Shown: positions 36,045 to 43,972 of the stretch, piece after piece | Layout: every line of letters begins with the position of its first letter | How positions within the stretch are numbered: the first letter of the stretch is position 1 | Source of the DNA: Marinagarivorans cellulosilyticus | Lineage (GTDB): Bacteria; Pseudomonadota; Gammaproteobacteria; Pseudomonadales; Cellvibrionaceae | Length of the DNA: 64,000 nt | Assembly (NCBI RefSeq): GCF_021655555.1 | Contig: NZ_AP023086.1 | Span: 2,138,685 to 2,202,684, forward strand | Direction of reading: 5' to 3' | Program-made: the position numbers and the translations under genes | Notes under the pieces: model-generated | What the model was told of the DNA's origin: nothing | The model's database searches: none | The model's input: the letters and a program-made list of their open reading frames with translations, nothing else

Positions 36045-37556
36045 ATGAAAAAAACGATATTAAGTTGTGCGGTATTAGCGGCGTCTTTGGGCTTGGCGGG
36101 TTGCGGTAGCTCCTCATCTGACAATGATTCACCATCAGTAAGTTCTAGTAGTGAAACTGTAAGCAGCACGTCGTCGGCGGGTGCTTCTTCTAGTGCAGCA
36201 GCGCAGAATACCTATGCGTTTACTAACGCTAACGGAGAATCTACGGTCTCTTATTCTGGTCAGGTCGCGCGCCAGGTGATGGTCGAGGACATAAAGGCTT
36301 ATATCGGCAGTATCGTTAAAAGCGGCGATCCTACGGTAAAGGCTGACTTAATGTCTCTTTTCGAAAACCCTTCCAGTGCAAATGATGCTGCCGCCATTCA
36401 GATGAGTATCGAGGGTTATACTTTAGCGCAAAGCACATATGGCGATATTAGTACTGGCAAAAGCTTAGTCGGCAAAATTGCTGGCGGCTATGTGCAAGAT
36501 GGTTCTGCAAGTGGAGAAACCTCTCGTTTAATCAACGATACCTTTATTGGCTGGCAGGAAGGCTTATCTGCCGATGCGAAACCCTACGATCTAGTGGTTT
36601 ATTACATTGATCAGCTTCAAGCGTTGGCTGCCAAAGCGGATACGTCTAGCGTTGAAACCGTTGATGGTGCTGTCACAATTGATAAGGTGTACGTCGCAGA
36701 AAACGGCGTTGATTATCAGCAGCTGGTTCAGAAGTTTTTGTTAATGGCCGTCGGCTTTTCGCAGGGAACTAACGATTATTTGGGGCCTAACCGAGACTTC
36801 GCTAGCGAATTAACTCTCGATGGCGATGCGCCTTACACCACAGCCGAGCACCATTTTGATGAGGGCTTTGGTTACTTTGGCGCTACCCCTAATTATGCCG
36901 AGCTGACTGACAGTGAGATTATCGCAGCGGCGGTTGATAGCGATATGAACGGTGTTATTGACTTGACTAGCGAATACAATTTTGGCCAGTCTGTAAACTG
37001 TGCTAAGCGCGATGTTGGTGCTGTAAGCGGGTCGGATTTAACAGCAGAAGTTATTAGCGGTTTTACCGAGGGGCGCACGATTGTTGCTGCAGCCTCCGAG
37101 GCTGGCTCGTTAACTGCCGATCAAGAAACGGCTTTGCAAGCGGCTATTGCTAAAGCCGCCGGCGCTTGGGAGAAATGCATTGCATCCACTGTTGTGCATT
37201 ACATCAATGATGTTACCGGTGATATGGAAGCGTTTTCGAACGGTGAGTTTGCTAGCATTGATAACTTTTATAATCTCGCCAAGCATTGGTCAGAAATGAA
37301 AGGTTTTGCGCTTGGCTTACAGTTCAGCCCTTACTCGCCTTTCCGTGACGCGGGCACTGGCGCCTTGGTAGCCATTGATTACGGTACTGATCAAAGTGCA
37401 AGCCTCGACGAGGTCTTGGCATGGATGGGTGACGCACCTGTACTTGCTAATGATTCTGATGTCGCTATTCAGGATTACAAAGATGCGTTAATGCAAGCAC
37501 GCGCTGTACTGCAAGCGGCTTACGGGTTTGATAGCGATAATGTTGAAAACTGGTAA
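36045..37556 (+). CDS. DUF4856-like lipoprotein, imelysin-associated
   Basis: 503-residue lipoprotein: signal peptide with lipobox LAGC (Cys22), then a Ser/Asp-rich linker with many Ser repeats and an alpha-helical domain. The motif AEHHFDEGFGYFGA with paired His and Glu matches the DUF4856 family as I recall it, which is related to imelysins and sits beside them in iron operons. The later segment WEKCIASTVVHYINDV continues the fold. Start ATG 36045 with GGAG upstream. Probably a periplasm-facing metal-related protein; exact role unknown. Confidence 0.7.
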   Translation: MKKTILSCAVLAASLGLAGCGSSSSDNDSPSVSSSSETVSSTSSAGASSSAAAQNTYAFTNANGESTVSYSGQVARQVMVEDIKAYIGSIVKSGDPTVKADLMSLFENPSSANDAAAIQMSIEGYTLAQSTYGDISTGKSLVGKIAGGYVQDGSASGETSRLINDTFIGWQEGLSADAKPYDLVVYYIDQLQALAAKADTSSVETVDGAVTIDKVYVAENGVDYQQLVQKFLLMAVGFSQGTNDYLGPNRDFASELTLDGDAPYTTAEHHFDEGFGYFGATPNYAELTDSEIIAAAVDSDMNGVIDLTSEYNFGQSVNCAKRDVGAVSGSDLTAEVISGFTEGRTIVAAASEAGSLTADQETALQAAIAKAAGAWEKCIASTVVHYINDVTGDMEAFSNGEFASIDNFYNLAKHWSEMKGFALGLQFSPYSPFRDAGTGALVAIDYGTDQSASLDEVLAWMGDAPVLANDSDVAIQDYKDALMQARAVLQAAYGFDSDNVENW

Positions 37557-37570
37557 AGCTATTTGATTTG

Positions 37571-37604
37571 AAAAGCGAAGCAGTGCAAGCTGCTTCGCTT
37601 TTTT
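37571..37604 (+). terminator. Terminator between the two imelysin-related genes
   Basis: AAAAGCGAAGCAG-TGCAAG-CTGCTTCGCTTTTTT; strong stem, so the next gene may be expressed less or from its own start. Confidence 0.88.
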
Positions 37605-37660
37605 GCGTTATGCGGTAGCGGAAAAACAGTGGCAAAAAAGTTAATTCTACGAGAGAAGTT

Positions 37661-38944
37661 ATGAAACATTTGTTGAGTTACCTCATGGTAGCGAGTTGCC
37701 TGTGGGGATGCGGAGATGACGAAACCGTCAGTCGCTTTGTTGATGAGCCTGCCTCTACAGGTAGTTCCAGTGACGGTGCTTTGCCGCCACCGCGTACGCC
37801 TTTGTTCAAAAAAGATTACGACTATCGATACCTATTGGTCGATATGGCTGATCGTGTGGTGATGCCGAGTATTCAATCATTCGAGCAAGAAGTTTTGCAG
37901 CTAAGTGAAAGCTTAGGCTCTGCTTGCGAAGGTGGTGATGCCGCTTCCATCGAAAACGAAATTATAAATGCTCGTGCGCAATGGCTTAGCGCAATGTCTC
38001 GCTGGCAACATTTAGAGTTGCAGTGGCTAGGGCCGTTGGCAGAAAACGAAAATGTTTTACGCAACCGGATTTATTCTTTTGAAACGCCAGCGAGAGCAGA
38101 GGCTTGCGCCGTCGATATCGCGGTTGTTGCGGCAGCTGATGCTAACTTTGATGCTGCTACCCGCGCTAATACTGCTCGCGGCTTGGGTGCGCTGGAGTAC
38201 TTGCTGTTCAATGAGAACTTAAATACGGCTTGCTCGATGGCGGTGCAGCAAACGCAAAACTGGAATGCTTTGCCGGAGTTAGACAAGCTTCAAATGCGTT
38301 GCCGTTACGCACAGCTCGCGGCTAATGATGTAAAAGCACAGGCGAATAATTTGACTGAGGCTTGGGCTATAGAGAGCGGCAACTATCGCTCGCGTTTTAT
38401 TAACCCCGATAATACATCACACCACTTAAAGCAGCTTTCCGACGGGCTGTTTTATATTGAAAAAGAAACCAAAGATGCCAAGCTGGGTAGGCCTTTAGGT
38501 TTTTACGATTGTCTTCAGCTAGCTTGTCCTAAGGCTGTAGAGTCACGTTACGCGGCTATGAATGCGCAACATATTGCTGACAATTTACGTGCCTTTAAAG
38601 TGGTGTTTAATGGCGCCAACGGTCAAGGCTTTGATGATGTGATTGCCCACGAGGGCTATGCCGAAATAGCACAAGAAATTAACGCCAGTGTTGATGCTGC
38701 GATAGTGCTCGCAGAGCAATTAGGCGCGCAAGACTTGCAAGTACAAAGTCAGGCTATTGTTGATGATACCTCTGAAAGTGCGAGCGCGGCCTGCCAAGCG
38801 GCCTCCGCAAACCCATCCGTTGAGGATGGTGATTTTTGTGATCTTCACGGTTTTATCAAAAATATCACTGATCAAATGCGAACAGATTTTGTCACCATTG
38901 TGAATGTCGATTTACCCAAACGCGCGCAGTCCGATAATGATTAG
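37661..38944 (+). CDS. Imelysin family lipoprotein
   Basis: 427 residues, lipobox LWGC (Cys17). Imelysin signatures: helical bundle with AQWLSAMSRWQHLELQWLGPL and the family motif ARGLGALEYLLFNE. Two further Cys pairs are present. Imelysin proteins (EfeO/IrpA relatives) are tied to iron uptake. The end overlaps the ribosome site region of the TonB receptor gene, implying an operon. GAGAGAAGTT precedes the ATG. Confidence 0.85.
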   Translation: MKHLLSYLMVASCLWGCGDDETVSRFVDEPASTGSSSDGALPPPRTPLFKKDYDYRYLLVDMADRVVMPSIQSFEQEVLQLSESLGSACEGGDAASIENEIINARAQWLSAMSRWQHLELQWLGPLAENENVLRNRIYSFETPARAEACAVDIAVVAAADANFDAATRANTARGLGALEYLLFNENLNTACSMAVQQTQNWNALPELDKLQMRCRYAQLAANDVKAQANNLTEAWAIESGNYRSRFINPDNTSHHLKQLSDGLFYIEKETKDAKLGRPLGFYDCLQLACPKAVESRYAAMNAQHIADNLRAFKVVFNGANGQGFDDVIAHEGYAEIAQEINASVDAAIVLAEQLGAQDLQVQSQAIVDDTSESASAACQAASANPSVEDGDFCDLHGFIKNITDQMRTDFVTIVNVDLPKRAQSDND

Positions 38945-38954
38945 AGGTGTAGTT

Positions 38955-41186
38955 GTGAAAAATTGTTTACCTTTGGCTGCGGCAATTACGGCTTTAATGG
39001 CCGGTCAAACTATTGCTCAAGAGATTGCAACGCCGGAAATAGAAGAGGTTTATGTGACTGGCGGTGCCGAGGCAATTCGTACGCTGCCCGGTAGTGCAAG
39101 CTTGCTCGATAGCGCTGCCATTAAAGAGTTCGATAGCACGGATTTAACCGACGTGCTCGGTCAAGTGCCAGGCGTTTATATTCGGTTCGAAGATGGCTAC
39201 GGCCTGCGTCCCAATATTGGCATTCGTGGTGCCACATCGGATAGAAGCCAGAAAATTACCCTGATGGAAGATGGCATTTTAATCGCGCCTTCTCCCTATG
39301 CTGCACCTGCGGCTTACTATGTCCCTAACGTAAACCGCATGGATGCTATTGAAGTGTTTAAAGGGCCCGCCTCGATTAAATATGGGCCGCATACGGTTGG
39401 CGGCGCTTTAAATTTGGTCACCCGTGGCTTACCTACCGAGCGTGAGGCCGAGCTTTCGGCGACCTTCGGCTCTGATAATTATCAAAAATACCGTGCCTTT
39501 TATGGCAACCAAAAAAACTTAAGTGGCGGCAGTGAAGTGCGCTATTGGCTAGATGGTTTGCGCTACAGCTCGGATGGTTTTAAGGAGCTGCCCGGCCAGG
39601 ACACCGGCTTTGCGCGCAATGACATCAACGCCAAAATACAATGGCAAAACCCCAGTGCGGATAAGCCGCAGAGTCTCACGCTTAAGCTCGGTTATGCCGA
39701 TGAAACCAGTGATGAAACTTACTTGGGTTTATCCGATGATGATTTTGCGCAAAACCCTGTGCAACGTTACGCGGCTAGCGCGCAGGATCAATTTACCTCG
39801 GAGCACAGCCAGCTGCACCTGTTGCACGGCATCGAGCTATCTTCCGCTTTGACGCTCAACTCGACAGCTTATGTGAATCGTTTTACGCGCGAATGGAATA
39901 AGTTTGATGGCTTTTGGCAGCCTCCCGAAGGCGGTTGCGGAGAAGATGCTGGCGGCGAGAATATTTATTGCGCGCCTGATATAAAAATTATTTTAGACGA
40001 TCCCGAAAATTTCCCCCGCGAGATGGCGATTTTACGCGGTGAGCGCGATAGTACTGAGGAGTACGAAAAAATCGATGTCACCAATAATGCACGGGATTAT
40101 GGTTCTCAAGGTGTTTCGAGCAAGTTGGAAGTCGAGTGGGGTGGGCAGTCGGTGGCTCATACGACGGATGTCGGTATCCGTTTTCATCACGATTATGTTG
40201 AGCGCAATCATCAGCCCGCCGCTTTTAATATGACTGATGGTGAAATGGTTTACGACGAACAAGCGCGTGCGCCTAAAACGTTGAATAAATCCGAAGCGGA
40301 TGCGTTGGCGGTCTATGTTAACCATGAGGCTAAATGGGACAAGTTGCGTTTATCTGGCGGTGTTCGCGTCGAAAGCATCGATAGCAAAGTGACTGATTAT
40401 CTCGAAGTGCCTGAGGAGCAGGTGCAAAAACGCAGCGATACCGTTGTGATTCCGGGCATTGGTGCTTTCTACCAATGGACGGATGAGCTTGGCTTGCTTG
40501 CCGGTATCAATAAGGGGTTTTCGCCTTCTGTGGCGGGCAGTGGCGCCGAGCCAGAAGAAAGTGTGAATTACGAATATGGCGTGCGTTATCAAAACGATAT
40601 TGTTACGGCCGACGTTATAGGTTTTTTCAGTGATTACAGCAATTTAATCGGTCGCTGCCGAGTTTCGGATGCCGGCTGTGGTTCGGCTGAAGAGTTTGAT
40701 GGCGGTGAAGCGGAAATTTACGGTTTCGAATTTACTTCGCAAGCGGTTCTAGGCTTGGGTGTAAATCTCGATATGCCAGTCTCGCTGGTTTATACCTATA
40801 CCGATGCCACCTTTGTAACGACTTTTGATTCCGACTTTTCGCAGTGGGGCAATGTGCTTGAGGGCGATGAACTGCCCTATACGCCGCGCCATCAAGCTAA
40901 CGTGGGGTGGGGTTTAGAAGCCGATAGTTGGTCTGTTAGTTTAAGCGGTAATTTTGTGGGGCGCATGCGCGAATTACCTGATCAGGGCAGTTATGTCGAA
41001 GGGCAATTTACGCCCAGCTATACGACTTGGGGCTTGGCGGGGCACTACCAGCCTAGCGAGCAGTGGGACTTACTACTGGCCGTCGAAAATATGTTTGATA
41101 AGCAAGTTATTGTATCGCGTCGCCCTTTCGGCGCTCGCCCCAATCAGCCCTTAACGGTCAAAGCGGGTGTTAACTTTACTTTCTGA
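38955..41186 (+). CDS. TonB-dependent outer-membrane receptor (FecA-like)
   Basis: 743 residues. Signal peptide ending TIAQEIA, TonB-box-like stretch EIEEVYVTGG, plug domain (LTDVLGQVPGVYIR, RPNIGIRGATSDRSQKITLMEDG, IEVFKGPASIKYGPHTVGGALNLVTR), then a 22-strand-type barrel ending in LTVKAGVNFTF with terminal Phe. The plug resembles ferric-citrate-type receptors. The GTG at 38955, with AGAGGT upstream, is preferred over ATG 38937. With the imelysin genes it forms an iron or heme uptake operon; the ligand is not determined. Confidence 0.92.
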   Translation: MKNCLPLAAAITALMAGQTIAQEIATPEIEEVYVTGGAEAIRTLPGSASLLDSAAIKEFDSTDLTDVLGQVPGVYIRFEDGYGLRPNIGIRGATSDRSQKITLMEDGILIAPSPYAAPAAYYVPNVNRMDAIEVFKGPASIKYGPHTVGGALNLVTRGLPTEREAELSATFGSDNYQKYRAFYGNQKNLSGGSEVRYWLDGLRYSSDGFKELPGQDTGFARNDINAKIQWQNPSADKPQSLTLKLGYADETSDETYLGLSDDDFAQNPVQRYAASAQDQFTSEHSQLHLLHGIELSSALTLNSTAYVNRFTREWNKFDGFWQPPEGGCGEDAGGENIYCAPDIKIILDDPENFPREMAILRGERDSTEEYEKIDVTNNARDYGSQGVSSKLEVEWGGQSVAHTTDVGIRFHHDYVERNHQPAAFNMTDGEMVYDEQARAPKTLNKSEADALAVYVNHEAKWDKLRLSGGVRVESIDSKVTDYLEVPEEQVQKRSDTVVIPGIGAFYQWTDELGLLAGINKGFSPSVAGSGAEPEESVNYEYGVRYQNDIVTADVIGFFSDYSNLIGRCRVSDAGCGSAEEFDGGEAEIYGFEFTSQAVLGLGVNLDMPVSLVYTYTDATFVTTFDSDFSQWGNVLEGDELPYTPRHQANVGWGLEADSWSVSLSGNFVGRMRELPDQGSYVEGQFTPSYTTWGLAGHYQPSEQWDLLLAVENMFDKQVIVSRRPFGARPNQPLTVKAGVNFTF

Positions 41187-42108
41187 TGCATGGCAGGACA
41201 TATGGCATGACATAGTCGGGTGGCTTTCGCAGTCACCGGCTATGCTCTTGCCTGTATTAAATACGCCTGTGCAAAGCGCTATGGACCCATCGCGCAGAAC
41301 TTATTGGGTATTTTTGCTTGCCGCGATTGCTATCGCTATTGTTGTTCTGGCGCTGCAGCAGGGGGCCTTTTATTGGCGGCGCTGGCTGCGCACTTTTTTC
41401 TCACGACAGTATTTTCTTTCTCGCTCAAGCGCTACCGATATTGGTTATTGGTTTTTTAACGCTGTATTAAAGCTCGCCGTTATAGTGCCTTTAATGGGTG
41501 GGCACCTTGTGTTTACTTTGTTTGTGGTTCGTTTTTTACACCACAACATTGGGCCTGCGCCTGATATAGATGGGCAGTGGATGGCGATACCTTGGGTGAT
41601 GATGACTGTTTATACGCTCGTATTTCTAATAACAGAAGATGCAAGTCGTTACGGTTTGCATCGTCTTATGCATCAAGTGCCTTGGCTTTGGCGCTTCCAC
41701 AAGGTTCACCATTCGGCCAAAGTCCTAACGCCTTTTACTCTTTATCGGGTTCACCCTGTAGAAATGACGCTATATTACTTTCGAGGCACCTTAGTCTTCG
41801 GCTTAGTGAGTGGCGTATTTATTTATTGGTGGGGCGCAAAGGTGAGTGGTTGGCATATTTTGGGCGTTGATGCCATTGGCTTTTTGTTCAATCTTGCGGC
41901 GGCTAATTTACGTCACAGCCATATTTGGCTGAGCTTTGGCTTTTTAGAGCGCTGGCTTATTAGTCCTGCGCAGCATCAACTGCACCACAGCACTAACCCT
42001 AGTCATTTTAATCAAAACTATGGCGCTATACTCGCCGTGTGGGATCGTTGGTTTGGTTCGTGGCGCCAAGCGGGAAAGCGGCAAAAATTAAACTTTGGGA
42101 TTGAGTGA
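41167..42108 (+). CDS. Fatty acid hydroxylase/sterol desaturase family membrane protein
   Basis: 313 residues from GTG 41167, which overlaps the receptor gene by 20 bases; ATG 41278 is an alternative start. Multi-pass membrane protein with the di-iron His boxes HRLMHQ, HKVHHSAK and HQLHHSTNPSH characteristic of the family. These enzymes hydroxylate or desaturate lipids with O2. Overlap with the TonB receptor suggests it belongs to the iron operon, either as an iron-using enzyme or as a membrane-modifying partner. The substrate is unknown. Confidence 0.85.
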   Translation: MLTLLSDAWQDIWHDIVGWLSQSPAMLLPVLNTPVQSAMDPSRRTYWVFLLAAIAIAIVVLALQQGAFYWRRWLRTFFSRQYFLSRSSATDIGYWFFNAVLKLAVIVPLMGGHLVFTLFVVRFLHHNIGPAPDIDGQWMAIPWVMMTVYTLVFLITEDASRYGLHRLMHQVPWLWRFHKVHHSAKVLTPFTLYRVHPVEMTLYYFRGTLVFGLVSGVFIYWWGAKVSGWHILGVDAIGFLFNLAAANLRHSHIWLSFGFLERWLISPAQHQLHHSTNPSHFNQNYGAILAVWDRWFGSWRQAGKRQKLNFGIE

Positions 42109-42192
42109 TTCAGGCTTGTTAAGGGGGGAAGGGAGGTAGTGCTTGGGAGAGCGAGCTAGCCAAGGGGCTGCTCGCTTGCGGTGCTCAAGGTG

Positions 42193-42390
42193 TTAGGCGG
42201 CAGAATAGAAGTTGCCAGTATTGATATCGCTTAAAAATCCGTTGACTAGGTCTTTGGTTAGGCCGGCACACTTTCCGCACTGAGTCATAATGTCCAAGTT
42301 TTCACGAACTTCACGTAAACTTTGGGCACCGCCCTCTACAGCGCTGCGAATTTGCGAATCTGTAATACCTTTGCATAAACATACGTACAT
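42193..42390 (-). CDS. bfd: Bacterioferritin-associated ferredoxin
   Basis: 65-residue [2Fe-2S] protein with the Cys pattern MYVCLCKGITD...IMTQCGKCAG. Bfd reduces the iron core of bacterioferritin to release Fe2+ under starvation. It is transcribed away from the uptake operon and has a Fur-box-like site about 130 bases upstream. Confidence 0.92.
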   Translation of the reverse strand: MYVCLCKGITDSQIRSAVEGGAQSLREVRENLDIMTQCGKCAGLTKDLVNGFLSDINTGNFYSAA

Positions 42391-42893
42391 AGTGTGTACT
42401 CATATTTACGGCTAACAGCCGAGGGTTGATGCCTTAAATGGGGCCCAGCTCGTAAAAGCTGGGTGTTTATCGAGCGATATTTGAAGGGGTTGCTCAATAT
42501 ATGCACTCAGGTTATTGCTAATGATAATAGTTGTCAATTAGATTTGTTTTGGTTTTGCTAATTTTTGACGTTTTTGTGACGAAGCGTTGTTATTGAGGAT
42601 GAGTGATAGCCTTTGCGGAGCATATAGAGAGCTATCGAGCTTATATAAAAAAACTATTGGTTTGTCGGTGTGAGGCGATTAACATAGCCGCGAGTTATTA
42701 GGGTTATACACTTGATAGCCTAGCGTACAAGTATTGCGAGCTACTTTCGTAATTTGCTGGGGTTGAAATTGCCGAAACTGGCAGCACCTTGGCTGAAGCA
42801 GTTTTTAGTGTTAGCTGCAGCTCAGTTAACACTTCTCGTTTAGTGCGGGTTACCCCGCATAAAAATCCACATACCATTCATTGGAGACACATC
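42391..42893. other. Divergent intergenic region bfd/peroxiredoxin
   Basis: About 500 bases. Contains a Fur-box-like site (42517-42535) on the bfd side and a small hairpin TGCGGG/CCCGCA near 42844-42860 before the peroxiredoxin gene. The open frame beginning at 42789 is only an N-terminal extension of the peroxiredoxin frame. Confidence 0.55.
42517..42535. promoter_or_regulatory. Fur-box-like site upstream of bfd
   Basis: GCTAATGATAATAGTTGTC, 15 of 19 matches to the Fur consensus by eye, including an unbroken AATGATAAT core. Confidence 0.6.
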
Positions 42894-43496
42894 ATGGGCG
42901 TATTAGTAGGTAAGGCAGCACCGGACTTCACAGCACCTGCAGTATTAGGTAACGGCGAGATTGTTGATGCATTCAACCTTGCAGAAACCATTAAAGGTAA
43001 AAAAGCGGTTATTTTCTTTTACCCATTGGACTTCACCTTTGTATGCCCTTCAGAGCTTTTAGCTTTTGATTCGCGCTATGAAGCTTTCCAAAAGCGTGGC
43101 GTAGAAGTGATTGGCGTTTCTATCGATAGCCATTTTAGCCACAACGCTTGGCGTAACACCGCTGTAAACGACGGTGGTATTGGCCCAGTCAAGTACACTT
43201 TGGTCGCTGACATCGCTCACGAAATTTGTAAAGCCTATGACGTAGAAAGTGACGGTGGTGTAGCTTTCCGTGGTTCTTTCTTGATTGACGAAGATGGCAC
43301 TGTGCGTCACCAAGTCGTTAATGACCTGCCTTTAGGCCGTAACGTTGACGAAATGTTGCGCATGGTTGACGCTTTGGCTTTCAACCAAGAGCACGGTGAA
43401 GTTTGCCCTGCAGGTTGGCAAGAAGGTGATGCTGGCATGACTGCATCACCAGAAGGCGTTGCTGCTTACTTGAGCGAGAATGCTGGTAAGCTGTAA
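42894..43496 (+). CDS. Typical 2-Cys peroxiredoxin (AhpC/TSA family)
   Basis: 200-residue thiol peroxidase that reduces H2O2 and alkyl hydroperoxides. Peroxidatic Cys in DFTFVCPSE, resolving Cys in HGEVCPAGW. ATG 42894 with GGAGAC upstream; an upstream extension from 42789 does not match the family. Closer to the eukaryote-like Prx1 subgroup than to enteric AhpC in its C-terminal region. It fits with the iron genes as protection against Fenton chemistry. Confidence 0.93.
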   Translation: MGVLVGKAAPDFTAPAVLGNGEIVDAFNLAETIKGKKAVIFFYPLDFTFVCPSELLAFDSRYEAFQKRGVEVIGVSIDSHFSHNAWRNTAVNDGGIGPVKYTLVADIAHEICKAYDVESDGGVAFRGSFLIDEDGTVRHQVVNDLPLGRNVDEMLRMVDALAFNQEHGEVCPAGWQEGDAGMTASPEGVAAYLSENAGKL

Positions 43497-43511
43497 GCAC
43501 ACAATCGTTGT

Positions 43512-43543
43512 AAAAAAGCACCCATATTTGGGTGCTTTTTTTT
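43512..43543 (+). terminator. Terminator after the peroxiredoxin gene
   Basis: AAAAAAGCACCCA-TAT-TTGGGTGCTTTTTTTT. Confidence 0.92.
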
Positions 43544-43619
43544 GCCTGTTAGAAACTGCCATGGTGGCTAGGCGTTTTGTGATGGGGGCCAAGAAAATTT
43601 GTGCTTCGTCAAAGAAAAC

Positions 43620-43638
43620 TTTAATGCGAATCATTATT
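43620..43638. promoter_or_regulatory. Fur-box-like site upstream of feoAB
   Basis: TTTAATGCGAATCATTATT, 14 of 19 consensus matches with an intact AATCATTAT half, about 100 bases upstream of feoA. Confidence 0.6.
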
Positions 43639-43739
43639 AATTGAATCTGCGATTACTTTAGTGCACACTCTTTATAGGCTTCTACGCGCAATATTGTTGC
43701 GTTAAGAGGCCTCTAAACTTGAGTTTCACGGTGGTAAAA

Positions 43740-43967
43740 ATGACATTAAATCAATTGTTTGAAGGCCAATCAGGCACGATTAGCGCTCTAGAAACACTGA
43801 ATAACGCTTTGGTTCGGCAGTGCGGCACGCTAGGTTTGATTCCAGGTGCTGTTGTGCAGGTATTGCGCCGCTCGCGCGGTAAAGGGCCAATGCAAATAAA
43901 ATGTGACGGGACTTTATATGCCATTCGCGCCGATGAGGCCGCTCAAATTCGAATTACTGTTGCGTAA
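43740..43967 (+). CDS. feoA: Ferrous iron transport protein FeoA
   Basis: 75-residue SH3-like cytoplasmic partner of FeoB (MTLNQLFEGQSGTISALE...LGLIPGAVVQVLRRSRGKGPMQIKCDGTLYAIRADEAAQIRI). Start ATG 43740; the upstream frame from 43719 is an extension. feoB follows after 5 bases. Confidence 0.92.
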   Translation: MTLNQLFEGQSGTISALETLNNALVRQCGTLGLIPGAVVQVLRRSRGKGPMQIKCDGTLYAIRADEAAQIRITVA

Positions 43968-43972
43968 TTAAT

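Noticed and set aside
42789..42893. Longer N-terminus for the peroxiredoxin
   Set aside because: The added residues do not match the family, and a proper ribosome site precedes ATG 42894.
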